Made by a program: the position numbers and the translations under genes. Below are positions 24,181-34,316 of a stretch of DNA of 64,000 bases, in pieces. Source of the DNA: Scleroderma bovista (lineage: Eukaryota; Basidiomycota; Agaricomycetes; Boletales; Sclerodermataceae); NCBI GenBank assembly GCA_037178675.1, contig JAYMGJ010000152.1:1-64000 (forward strand). The letters are read 5' to 3'. Below the pieces are notes generated by a model. The model made no database searches, was not told the origin of the DNA, and saw only the letters and a program-made list of their open reading frames with translations. Position 1 is the stretch's first letter; every line of letters begins with the position of its first letter.

Positions 24181-26492
24181 TCAAAAATCAAAAAGATTTA
24201 GTAAAATCAGTTCCGGTACAGCGGTAACAGAAACAGGTGGAAGAAAGATAAGATCTTCTTCTGAAGACGAAGAAGATTCGGATTGTGTATCCTCTTCTGT
24301 TGAAGATGAGGAATCCGAGGAGTCCGTAGGTATTGTAAATGTTGTATACGACCAATGCCTAGGTAAAATGTCAAAGAAAACATCCAAATCGTAATCAGGA
24401 CAATACTGATAATTGGAGACAACCTTGTTGCCATCCAAAGACCAATATTCGAAGGTAAGCATAGACCATGGAAAAATTTCGTAAGGGGTAAAAAGAACAA
24501 CCGGAGCCTTATCGTACAAGATGTAAGCGGAGACGGACTTAAGAAGTCCTTTATCAGATTTCCACAATGGTCTTCCCTTTCCAGAATAAGGAATAGGGTG
24601 CCAATAGGGACTTGGGAAGCACCTAATCAAGGGCTCCTCCAGGAATCCCGGAATCTGATCGTTCCGCATCATCGTCGAGAGCTTCATCACCTTCTCATCC
24701 AGCCTCGTGCCTTTCGAGCAGGAGTGCGATATTGTCGCATCGATCCTGGCCAGACAGCCAGTGTGGCTGGAGTCCATGGAACGAAAACACTCCATTTTGG
24801 TAGTCCGCCATATCGAGACGGATGAGAGTGGTGTGAGCCACCCAGAGATCCTGACTTTCCTCGAAGAGGAGACCGGGTCGCTCCATGCACACGGGTATCG
24901 AGAACTGTGCTCCCCGCAGTCTCTGCTTCCAGACGTATCTGAAATTGACTTCGAGCCAATCGTGCCAGTCCCGAAGAGACGGGATAGCTCCGGAAAATCG
25001 CTGCTCAGAGTAGAGAGGATGCTGCCAACGACTGGCTGGCTGGTAGATCTCTGGGCAGGGATCAATCCAGAAGGCTGGGACGGTCGCGAGAGCAGGATCT
25101 TCATAGTGGTGCGACTGATAGTCTACTCCCATGAAGTTAGCTCGGGCGTGAGGCGTCGAATAAGCGTGAAGCTTAGCAGAGGGGAGATAATAAGATCCGT
25201 GGAAGGCCCAATGGACCCGCGGATTCTCTGGGTATACGATGGCTAGGTCCTCGCCGACCATGCCTCTGACCTGACCCTGTTCTGGTTCAGGGTGCGGGTT
25301 AGCGATCAGAGGAAAAGGGGTGTCGTCAAGTCGTCTCCGGTAAGCCGGAATGACTCCCTGCATCACCTGACCGCCAAACTCCTCGGAAGGGTGGCTATCT
25401 AGATGAGCGGCACGACCTATACCGGGCCTAAGCTCGACATAGAATTCCTCCGATACTCCCTGCACATATTGAGTCCAGACTCCTCCGGTAGAGGGTGGAC
25501 CGTTATCCTCCAGATCGGGTTGTATGTCAGCGGCGACTTCTCCTTCAGCGATCACATCTGCGCGTCGTCGCCATCGCTCTTGAAGAGCTCTACGGCGATC
25601 AGCTGCATAGGAAGGAGGTGGAGTGGGGCCTCGTCGCGGTTGTACCACTCGACGATTACCAATCCTTACAATCCTCCTTCCTCATTCGCCTCTTCCTCTT
25701 TCCTGCATCCGAAGCTCACTTTCGCTCCTGGCCAGAGGCGCGGGAACGTAAATCGGCGAGCTGCCTCGAGATGAGTTCCGCCTGGAGATCGGCCTGGGCC
25801 TGCTCCCTTGCGAATTCCTCGAGTCGGAGTCTGATGTCTGTTCGAAGGTAATTGGCATCTGAAACGTTATCAATGAATATCTCTTCATCATACGGAAGAG
25901 ATTCGATGATAACAGATTGCCAATGTCTGAACAAGACGCGGAATTGGTAGGGCAGTGCCCACCGAGGATCAGGAACAGTGATGTGACTATCAATGTATCC
26001 GTAAAAACAGTCATGGCTGATGAGAGAAAGCTGTTCCTCCCTACTAAGAGGCAAAAGCCTCCTAATATGTCCCATATTTCCACTAAGCGTATCACCGCCG
26101 TGGTGTTCCCTTGGCTGATACAAGCGGTAATTCCGCATAGCCTCTCTCCAATAGAAGTCCACTGTTTGGTGAACACTAGGAGGTGCTGTAGTATCAATGA
26201 CGACGAGTTCATCATCATCTTCAAAGGGGTTGTGAATGGGAGGTAATGGTAACTCCACGTTAACAATGGGAGGAGGAGCAGGACGTGGCTGCGAGGTAAC
26301 CAAGAGACGAACTGCATAGCACACAAAGAGTGCGGCAATGTAGTTGTATCTCCAGCGTTCAAACCAAAACACAAACGAAGAATATATCGTAAGAGATATC
26401 ACGGCAAAAACAAACGGTAACTCGTGAAGAACTTCAGCTACGAGCTGTCTAAGGTTCATAGCAGGAGACAGTGACGAAGACAGTACTGCCAT
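24181..26492 (-). CDS. extra ORF (ORF-X) between 5' LTR and gag, membrane-anchored, unknown
   Basis: I do not recognise this protein. An ATG at 26492, 38 nt inside the 5' LTR, opens a 258-codon frame to 25716. Residues about 25-66 form two hydrophobic segments (LPFVFAVISLTIYSSFVFWF and YIAALFVCYAVRLLV) separated by Glu-Arg-Trp-Arg, then a Pro-rich linker. A GTGAGC...TAAG intron (25665-25719, 55 nt) would fuse it in frame to the next frame (Pro-rich, then Trp/His/Tyr-rich, to 24695). A one-base shift near 24700 leads into a third open frame that ends in a Ser/Asp/Glu-rich tail (SSDSSSSTEEDTQSESSSSS) and a stop at 24181. The total would be about 750 residues. The stop sits 17 nt before the gag ATG. 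The intron and the shift are inferences. Alternatives are two or three separate proteins, a captured host gene, or decayed sequence. Confidence 0.55.
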
Positions 26493-26517
26493 ATGCTTCC
26501 TGGTATGGCCTTAAACA

Positions 26518-26529
26518 GGGCTCATAACC
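26518..26529 (-). promoter_or_regulatory. primer-binding site for initiator tRNA-Met (half-tRNA type)
   Basis: Directly inside the 5' LTR the minus strand reads GGTTATGAGCCC. This is the exact complement of GGGCUCAUAACC, the anticodon stem-loop of eukaryotic initiator tRNA-Met. It does not match the CCA-ended 3' terminus of a tRNA. Drosophila copia is primed by the 5' half of tRNA-iMet in this way. Confidence 0.8.
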
Positions 26530-26986
26530 TGTAGCAACAAAACTGGGGCAACAGCAACGGGGTAGCGCAAGCGTACCTTTAGTAGCAAGTAGCTGGTTCT
26601 TGAAGTTGAGTTGTTTGAAGTAGCGAGTAATGAGAGAACAGTTGAACTGTATTGAACTTAGGAACTACAGGGAATCCTACAAGGTATATATACCTGTGGT
26701 ACATGGTCTGTGCGTAGATAAGTATTATTCTAGCCTGTTTCACCATATTCCCATATGTAGCAGGTGCAGTTTCCATAAACGTAGTTATCTGGAAACGTGC
26801 CTGTAACGTGCATCAGCATGTGTTATACACGTGCCTTGCATGTGATAGTTCCGGCTGTCTTGTGGAGCCGGTCATGTGATCTACCGGTAATCCGGTTGAC
26901 ACTACTCCGAATCACATGTAACTGTGATCTCTGGAAATCTCCAAGATTAGATTAAGATAAGATATAATCATACTTTCTTGTCGACA
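26530..26986 (-). repeat. 5' LTR of the copia element
   Basis: 457 bp, apparently identical to the left LTR. It should hold the promoter and the start of the genomic RNA, transcribed on the minus strand. Confidence 0.95.
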
Positions 26987-26991
26987 TATAG
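26987..26991. repeat. target site duplication, right (TATAG)
   Basis: Second copy of the TATAG that precedes the left LTR at 18691-18695. Confidence 0.9.
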
Positions 26992-27432
26992 AACAAGGAG
27001 TCCGACGCGATAACTATCAAACCTCAAACGTTGAACCGTAGTAGTCATAGTGCCAGATTTTAGATGCTAGAACAGAGATCAATTCATCATCGAAGACGAC
27101 ATACAACGGTACCTAGAACAGAGAAGTACGACATCAGGGAAAGAAAACGGAAGCAGGAATCGACGGATACATATGACGGTGTACATATTTGGTATCAAAT
27201 AAATAGCACGGACCCAAGAAAATAGGAGCTTGTAACAATTGCTGCAGATCCACCCAGCAAGGACGATTGATAGTAAGTAAAGCTCAGCCCAGTCAAGGAC
27301 TCTAATGAAGGAAAGCTAAACTTGCGATCAGGGGATTAATGTCAGGATGAGAGCCACCACCGAAAAGTAGCATACTTGGTGGCATTTTTTGGTGTGTGCA
27401 TCCAAAGCTTCCTTTCTTGTGTACAGCTTCCC

Positions 27433-28026
27433 TCACTTTCTGCATGGCCGGCGATCACCCAGATGGACCTCCTTTATGTGCCGTGCGACGTTCGTCCAGC
27501 GCATTTCCCTGCCACACTCTTGCCAGGGGCAACTGGCGCGCTCGCGATCCTTGTAAACATGTCCACGAAGGTGCGAGCGAATAAACCTAGTAGTAGATTC
27601 CAGAGGTGAGGAACACCCGACACCTATTTTGCAGGTGTAGTTTACTACTGGAGCAGGTGGAGGATGTGGAAGGGACTGGAGGGTGCTTCCAGATGCATGA
27701 GCAGGTTGAACCTCGCTGGAGGGGTTTGCAGAATAGTTCGTTAAAGCGTCATGTAAAACTAATATGACATTAGATAAGACGCACGCAACAGTGTAGTACA
27801 TACATTGATGAGGTATGACCGAGCTTGGCACCAACATGTGACCATGTTGCATTCCAGACGCGAATGATTTTGGTGGCTGGTGCGTAACGGCAACCTGACC
27901 ATCACTGATTCCAATCGACTGATTCTGAATGTCGTACAGTGCAACAAACAAGTTGTTGATGAGGGCACGAATGTATTCGATGCCTGCAACTAGGTCGGAA
28001 TGCAGAGCATTGGTGTCTTGGGGCAT
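27433..28026 (-). CDS. C2H2-type zinc-finger-like protein, uncharacterised
   Basis: The open frame begins at the ATG at 28026 (MPQDTNALHSDLVAG) and gives 197 residues. The C-terminal third has a degenerate first finger (CKIGVGCSSPLE ... HLRGHV) and a good C2H2 finger, CPWQECGREMRWTNVARHIKEVH (C-X4-C-X12-H-X4-H). The middle contains a hydrophobic stretch (YYTVACVLSNVILVLHD) that coincides with possible intron sequence (a GTATGTAC donor near 27806), so the true protein may lack it. A donor-like GTGAGG overlaps the stop, so a further exon is possible. Proteins of this style are expanded in Agaricomycetes, and function is unknown. The flanking repeats make a decayed gene possible. Confidence 0.5.
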   Translation of the reverse strand: MPQDTNALHSDLVAGIEYIRALINNLFVALYDIQNQSIGISDGQVAVTHQPPKSFASGMQHGHMLVPSSVIPHQCMYYTVACVLSNVILVLHDALTNYSANPSSEVQPAHASGSTLQSLPHPPPAPVVNYTCKIGVGCSSPLESTTRFIRSHLRGHVYKDRERASCPWQECGREMRWTNVARHIKEVHLGDRRPCRK

Positions 28027-28167
28027 GGTCTTTGAGAAGGAAAGTTGTCCGTCCAGGACACTTTGGCTGAACCAAAGGAATTCGATCACCGTGAGGCATA
28101 CTGAGTAGATTATAAGGCGTTCCACCCGACTAATTCTCGGATGACATGCACTTGACCTGCGCCACCC

Positions 28168-28440
28168 GTGAGATGTTCTTCTCAAGGGTAGCTTCCAAAC
28201 CCTGATGTAGTTTTGATGGCGTTAGTCTCGTCATCCTCCGTTCTGGGGGGTGACTGCGTTCTGGGTGACATATGAGCTGCTGATCGGCGCTCATTTCACC
28301 CCCAGAACGGAGGGTTGCGAGATGGCGTCTCAAGGGGTAGCTTCCAAATGTGGGTAGTTCCAAGTAGCCCTGATATCTACTTCAGGGCTAAAATGAAATA
28401 AAGGATACGGCCGAAGCCGGTGACCCCCTTGAGACGCATG
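28168..28440. repeat. hairpin/MITE-like repeat with nested direct and inverted units
   Basis: CCTCCGTTCTGGGGGGTGA (28235-28253) is the near-perfect inverse of 28296-28313, forming a stem of about 18 bp with a 42-nt loop. The sequence CAAGGGTAGCTTCCAAA near 28183 recurs as CAAGGGGTAGCTTCCAAA near 28331. GATGGCGTCTCAAGGGG (28321) reappears inverted as CCCCTTGAGACGC near 28425. No open frame spans it. Confidence 0.65.
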
Positions 28441-28859
28441 TCATCTGACAATCCCGTTGGCTGCGGATGGGAGGACACTGACACGGCATCCACGTCAGCC
28501 TCAGTTCCGTGCGCGTCGTCGCACCCACCGTGCGTTCCCGCTGCTCAGGATCGTCAAGGTCAGCCAGGTGTGTCCAGATCGTACCTGGGGATCATATGCT
28601 GATTATCGTTCGTCTTATCCGGTGGATTGTTATGGGAGAAGTAACACTGTACAAGAGAGCAGAGTAAGGATGTACTGCAGTGTGATGCAAACAACTACAG
28701 CAAGGACGTGTAGAGTTTACTGCCGCCACTAATCAGCATGAGGCTCCTGCGACGGGTAGGCTTATTCTTTGAAATGATGGGCAACTTTGGTATGTAGGAG
28801 TGCGCAGTCCTTGTTGTCTTCCGGCATGCAGTTTCGGGTCCCAATGCCCATCTCTCCAG

Positions 28860-29190
28860 GCAGAAAGCCTTTGAAGTACTCGTCACCATAAATTCCGAGC
28901 ATCGGGTTGAGTTCGAGAAGGGCCGAGTGCGTCTACTGACAATACGGATTGTCTGGTCTTCCCATTGGATTTCGGTAATGACGGAGTGAATCTGCATTGG
29001 TTAACTCAAGGTCCTTGTTGTGACACTCCTTGGTTGTCGGAGAGAGTTGTGATGGCAAGGGGTCATGGTGCCGGATGGTGTCAACGTGAAAATGGAACCT
29101 GCACTCGACTAGTCGGACAGATAGAATACAACCAAATTTCTTGGACGGAGCCCTACTTGGAACTGCATCTTCGGACCAGCAAGGGCCTTG
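28860..29190 (+). repeat. diverged direct repeat, copy B
   Basis: Diverged match of 17140-17500 in the same orientation (shared blocks listed there). It ends about 100 bp before the tRNA-Leu gene and about 590 bp before the copy B SAP-like gene. Confidence 0.6.
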
Positions 29191-29294
29191 CGTTATGTAA
29201 AGAGTCGGCAGAACCCTTGCTCGACCTACCATTGTCCACCTCCCTTAAAAGGCAAAAGGTGGTCAAGTAGGACATATCTGTGCGCCTGTTGGCT

Positions 29295-29404
29295 GGCAAG
29301 ATGGCCGAGCGGTCTATGGCGTGTGACTCAAGCGAAAGCTTGCCTGGTGTTTCAGGTCTTCTCATCCTCGTAAGAGGGCGTGGGTTCAAATCCCACTCTT
29401 GTCA
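29295..29404 (+). tRNA. tRNA-Leu(CAA) with intron
   Basis: The acceptor stem GGCAAGA pairs with TCTTGTC (one G-U), with discriminator A. The D-arm/A-box is TGGCCGAGCGG. The anticodon loop CTCAAG has CAA at 29329-29331, followed by an intron of about 28 nt. The long class II variable arm is TCCTCGTAAGAGGGC, and the T-arm/B-box is GTGGGTTCAAATCCCAC. The anticodon stem TGTGA with TCTCA has one T-T mismatch, so either the intron boundaries differ slightly or the copy is mildly degenerate. A pol III terminator follows at 29412. Confidence 0.88.
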
Positions 29405-29411
29405 AATCACC

Positions 29412-29417
29412 TTTTTT
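29412..29417 (+). terminator. RNA polymerase III terminator
   Basis: A run of six T on the coding strand starts 7 nt after the tRNA discriminator base, the expected pol III stop. Confidence 0.8.
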
Positions 29418-29776
29418 ATTTGCTTTATCCTCGTATATTACGAACTACGACGAGTCAATCGCAACATGGACATACTCGCATGCTGCTTCTTTTGTTTGAA
29501 AAGCAGTGGCCAAGCTCAACATTAGTGACGGACTAGGCCGGACGAGGGTCTGGTTTCCCAGGACCTCTCCAAATTCGGATATGTTCTAGCTGACATCTCC
29601 AGGGTATTGCCGAGACTCTGCTATGTCCATTTCCGAAGCCGATACCCGCTTTGATGTGGTGGACAGAACAATAGTGGACCATACCATTTAACACAGCACC
29701 GACATTCCAGGAATAAAATACCCTTCCCCCTTACACCTCGATTTTCCCCTTCGCCGTACAGATCAACTCTGCGACC

Positions 29777-30776
29777 ATGGCAGCAGCGCTTCGCAAATCT
29801 AAGTCAAGAGGCACAGCTCCTGGCAAGGCTGCAGTACAACGCAGTCAGGCTTCAAACCCCGCAGGTAATCAACACCTGAGCGAAGCATCCCTCCGCAAGC
29901 TGTCCAGAGCAGAACTACAGGAACTCGCAAGGGTAAGGATCATGTTCTCGTGATCTGCTATAGTGCTGATTGTCGCTCGTCGGGTGTGGGTAGGAACACG
30001 CCATCAAGGCCAATCTTAAGAGCGAGCACATCATCCAGAACCTGCTCAAGGTCGTGTCTGCGGAGAAGAAAAACATACGGTATGTCGCAACTTCCCTTAT
30101 CTGAACGCAATATCGTAAAGTGATTGGATCCACTCTAGACCTGCCGAGAGAGACCACGAGGAGGGTCCCTCGAAGAAAAGAGCCAGAGCTGCGAAGACCC
30201 CACTTCCTTCAACACCAGAAAGCCGACTCGAAGCTCTTCTTGACGAAACGAAGAAGCCTCAGCTTAACGATCCACATCCAGGTTAGTCTACCGCTGGGTG
30301 AATCGTCTGTGTCAGCTAACACCTTGCCCTTAGCCTCTCAGCCGTCACCAATTACCCCGGGAGCGGAATCACTGAAAGATCCGGCATTAGATCCGGATCT
30401 ATACAGTGACACCGATTCAGAGATGACGGACGTCACGCAGCCCTCCTATGGCACACCCAAATCCTCCCGAGCAAACACGCCCCAACCTTCCGATGTATAT
30501 GACGCCAAGCGCACAGTGGATATCATGCAGGTCATATCTGAAAAAGATCTGGAGATGCTGGCTGAAATTGCCAACCTTCGAGAGACGACTGCGAAATTAA
30601 GGAAGCAAACACAAGATATTCGGGATTCGGTGTGTTCTGAGAGGGCGCGACGGGAACGCATGGAGGCATACTTCACATATTGGCAAAATATCGAAGGAAC
30701 GTGGCCTCGGAAGTGGCTTTATGGAGAGTCCATGCTGCCACAAAAATACCTGAGGCCCAATGGAGGAGACGTGTGA
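29777..30776 (+). CDS. uncharacterised protein with SAP-like motif and coiled coil (copy B)
   Basis: Function unknown. Exons 29777-29932, 29994-30079, 30139-30281 and 30334-30776 give 275 residues in one frame. After a basic, low-complexity N-terminus comes LRKLSRAELQELAR / EHAIKANLKSEHIIQNLLK, a SAP-like two-helix element matching the start of the gene at 15727-16801. Then a basic segment (KKRARAAK), a Pro/Ser-rich acidic linker, a Leu/Arg-rich helix likely to form a coiled coil (about residues 185-240), and the tail YLRPNGGDV. The basic tracts suggest the nucleus. NAB2 starts about 600 bp downstream on the same strand. Confidence 0.75.
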
Positions 30777-31391
30777 GCGCAGTTCTTTCTTCGGTGGCTA
30801 TGGATTACTCACTCCACTCTCCATAATTAGCGCAGGACCACCTACCTTGCCCACAGGGAGAAGGGCGAGGGAAGGCGATGGGCGAAATGGGTAGATGATT
30901 TTCTGTTTTCTTTCAGAACCGTGAGCTGAATGTGACCCGGACAGCACTGCCGCAACAGCACAAAAGCGGGAAGAGAGTCAGATACTCGCCACTGTTAGTG
31001 CGGCGGAGGGCGATCTATCTGGTATGGAACAACACGACAGTAACGCATCAGTTTCTTGAGCACGTCTACCTGACTCCGTGACGATGCACTAGATTTAGTC
31101 TGCGTGCGCTCTGTCTATTCACAACCACTTACACTTTGCCATAATGATCCTTTGTATATCCACGTTATGTTTCGGCTCGAGTGCACTTGACTTGACCGCC
31201 ATTCTGAACATTGCCAAACCCAGGCCTTCAAGTGAGCTTGAACGTTCGAACGTTCTACAGTGTGAGGGAAGGGAGGAAAATTCCGTTCCAATTCATTTAA
31301 TTACATAATACCGCAGCTTAACGCTTAGTCATTCGCCTCTGTCGGACTTCAACCTGGCAGTTTCTCTTCGTTGTCCACTGCATTGTCTACA

Positions 31392-33509
31392 ATGGCCTTT
31401 GGCCTCACCATCGGAACAGAACGCGCTGCTACACTGCAGGTGTGTATCTACATGTATTTTAAGCCATAGCTATCCTAACTGCGGCAATTTTTTTTGCCCA
31501 GAATGCAATTCAAGATGAGCTCACAAGGAGAGGCTACAGCCCCGACGCTGGTACGGTTGCGTTGCACTCCATTCGTGCTTCGTGCTTACATTTAGTCGCA
31601 GACCCAGTCATGGCGGAATACATTACCATTATGATCATAAACAACAAGACTCCTGGTGCGTTGCTTGCATCCTGTTCGTCGTTTATGTCCGCTTATCTTC
31701 TGACTCGCAGTTCAAATCAACTCTGAGCTCGAAGATCGTATGTCTTTACATTTTCCTGTGTTTTTTTTTTACACCGCTGATGCCTTCTCAAGTCATTGGT
31801 TCGGATTTCGGTACGTGGCATTGCTGTTAGGTCTTTTCGATAGTCTGACTCATATCCATGCAGACTCTAGCTTCACGGACTGGTTATTCGCCGTGGCTGC
31901 AAAAGGAGCCCCAGAATCAGACGTATCGACATCGATACCAGCGGCGCCTACCGTATCTACTGGAGAGAGCAAGCCACCCCGGGATTCTCCTATTACTCCT
32001 GTTGACCCGGCACGGCGACCGCCAAACGCTCCCCGTGCTGGGGCCCAATTATATCAGCAAGCCATCTCATCTACACTTGCTGGAGCCTCTCCGACCTCTC
32101 AAAAGCGCACCGCCTCTGCACGTTCCCCTTCACCAACTGGTCACGGACCATCGAAAGCTCGGAGAACAGACCTTCCTACAGGTCCACGTGCAATGCAGAA
32201 CAATGCCAGCGGTCGGAGCCTCCTCGATCGAGTAGGCGGCAGGAACGGGAGTACGAAGTTTTCACGGAACGACGAGATTCAGGCTCGAATTGATGCAGTG
32301 ACGGCTGGTAGTGCGCCGCCCGACCCCAACATGATGATGCAGTTCCCAAATGGTGGCATGAACGGGATGGAAATGGCCCTGGCACCGAATCCACTGATGC
32401 TGCAGGAGATGATGATGAATCAAATGGCACTCATGGCTCAGATGGCGACGTCGATGGGAATGTTGAATCCATCAACGGGGCAGATGATGAATGGAGGGTT
32501 TCCGGTACAGCAAAATGACATGGCTATGTATCCAGGAGGTGTAAATGGGCACCCATTTCCGCAGCATACACCAAATGGACGAGGTCGTGGGGGTGCAACA
32601 CGGGGCGGCAGAGGTAGAGGGGGGAGTCGAGGTGGTCATGTCGGATCATCGCCAGCTCCGCCAACTACTACTGAAGCACAAGTGGAGATCACCACCCTTG
32701 CCACCGAACCGCCTCAGCTTGTGCCCGTGGTTGCGCCCATTCCTATACCAGCGCAACCCGCACCTCTTGTCACACCTGCAACACCACAGCCCCAACGAAT
32801 ACCGTACGCCCTTCCGGAAAGGCCCCAATCACCGACTCTATGTAAATTTGGTACCAAATGTACCCATTCACAATGTCGCTTTTCGCACCCGTCACCTGTG
32901 GCTACAGCCGAGAGTGGAGTGGTGCTGAGTACGGATGCCTGTGAGAAGGGGAAAGACTGCAAGGATAAGGATTGCATTAAATCGCATGTGAGCCCTGCCG
33001 TCAACAACCCTGGTGTGTTTCTTTCAAATTACCATTTACAACATTCTGCTAATGGTATTGCAGGCGCAGAAAGTCAAAAACCGCCCTTAGCCCACCCACT
33101 CCATGCCCCACCCACTCCGTCACATCCGCATTCATCGTCTACCCCATGCCGCTTTGGACCAGCTTGTACACGTCCGGGCTGTCCTTACAGTCACCCACGA
33201 ACCCAGCTGTGTCGGTTTGGAGCTGGGTGTACCCGGGCGTCGTGTTCATATCAGCACCCTGAAGGGCGGGTGCTACCCACAACTTTCCACCGTGGGCTCT
33301 CGACACACGCACCTGTCGTGAACGTGCCAACTCCAGGTGTTCCTAGTCCTCATCGTAGCGTTACCTTTAACAAGGGAGCGGACAATGTCAAGGACAAGTT
33401 GGAGAAACAGATCAAAGAACTTGAAGCGCAGAAGAAAGCAGTGGCCGAGGCAGAAGCAGCAGTCGCAGGCAAGGGCGAGTCTTCGAAATCGGTCCCTATA
33501 GCCGTCTGA
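31392..33509 (+). CDS. NAB2: nuclear polyadenylated RNA-binding protein NAB2 / ZC3H14 homologue
   Basis: Binds poly(A) tails in the nucleus, limiting their length and linking mRNA processing to export. Exons 31392-31439, 31502-31550, 31602-31655, 31711-31737, 31793-31810, 31864-33012 and 33064-33509 encode 596 residues; exons 4 and 5 are only 27 and 18 nt. The N-terminal PWI-like fold of Nab2 is recognisable (ADPVMAEYITIMIINN, VQINSELEDLIGSDF, FTDWLFAVA). An RG/RGG stretch near 32579-32640 (GRGRGGATRGGRGRGG) is a likely methylated, importin-binding region. Four Nab2-type CX5CX4CX3H fingers follow (CKFGTKCTHSQCRFSH, CEKGKDCKDKDCIKSH, CRFGPACTRPGCPYSH, CRFGAGCTRASCSYQH). The last intron is 51 nt and stop-free, so retention would add 17 residues between fingers two and three. 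The protein ends in a Lys/Glu coiled coil. Confidence 0.93.
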
Positions 33510-34310
33510 TCCTGTAGCCAGCCTCTCACCCTTGATTGGGCTACTGTTGGGGTCAGTTAGACGCTAATGCCTCGAAATCTCGGTAGACTGGGCGCATCGC
33601 AAATGGAACCCACCGTCTCGGGTAGAAAAATGAATGCTTAATCACATGGACGAAGAACTGTGGTGTCCGCCCTTCTTTCCTCTGCTGTATTGAGTGGCGG
33701 TCGATGCAAATGTCTCCTTTAGTTGTATTCCTTCATATATATTTGTCTCCTACATATTTGCTACTGTGTCTCGTAACAGTGCTCTCGCGGTGAGGATAAA
33801 ATGGACACTTCCCAGGGTTTCTACACGAAACCCTTATGCAGGCACTCTTTCGATAACGGTGTGAGTTTGTGAAAGGTGTCTTGTTCAACCTATCTCAAGT
33901 ACCCTTGACAGAATGCGTATGAACCATCACTTAAGGCACGCTGGCTTACCTGGAGCCCGGATAATATTATCAGTGTGTACAGTCTGACTGTCTTATTGCA
34001 ATTACACATACATATGCCCTTGGGATAAAAGTGCCAGCTGGTCAAACCTCATTTGGCAAAGTACGTGCAAGATCTAATCCGCTACAGCTTAGTATCTTTA
34101 CCATGCTTGCACAGTAATTACACGGACGAGTGACCAAGCTACACCTAGTAATACAACAACCTTGCGAATCAACCCAAAAATGCCCAGCTGCACTGTAGGG
34201 CTCACATTCCCACGATTTCTTGGTTGGTGGACTGGGGCAAGATAGGGGTGGACTGGGCTCACACACGACCACCTTGACGATGAACTCGTCTGCAGCAAGT
34301 AACAATGCGG
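33510..34310. other. intergenic
   Basis: 3' flank of NAB2 and upstream part of the cullin remnant. No gene, RNA or repeat is recognised. Confidence 0.5.
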
Positions 34311-34316
34311 TCCAAC

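Larger units (their letters stand above)
18696..26986 (-). mobile_element. Ty1/copia LTR retrotransposon, 8.3 kb
   Basis: A complete insertion with LTRs 18696-19152 and 26530-26986, TATAG duplication, primer-binding site, polypurine tract and internal genes on the minus strand. The protease-integrase-reverse transcriptase-RNase H order assigns it to copia, not gypsy. The transcript order is LTR, ORF-X (about 2.3 kb), gag-pol, LTR. The LTRs appear identical, so insertion is recent, but pol carries a frameshift near 21132 and an in-frame TGA at 20405-20407. ORF-X is not a standard part of copia elements. Confidence 0.96.

Noticed and set aside
29280..29525. 81-codon open frame beginning before the tRNA
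   Set aside because: It is the translation of the tRNA-Leu gene and its flank (the familiar MAERSMA... artefact).
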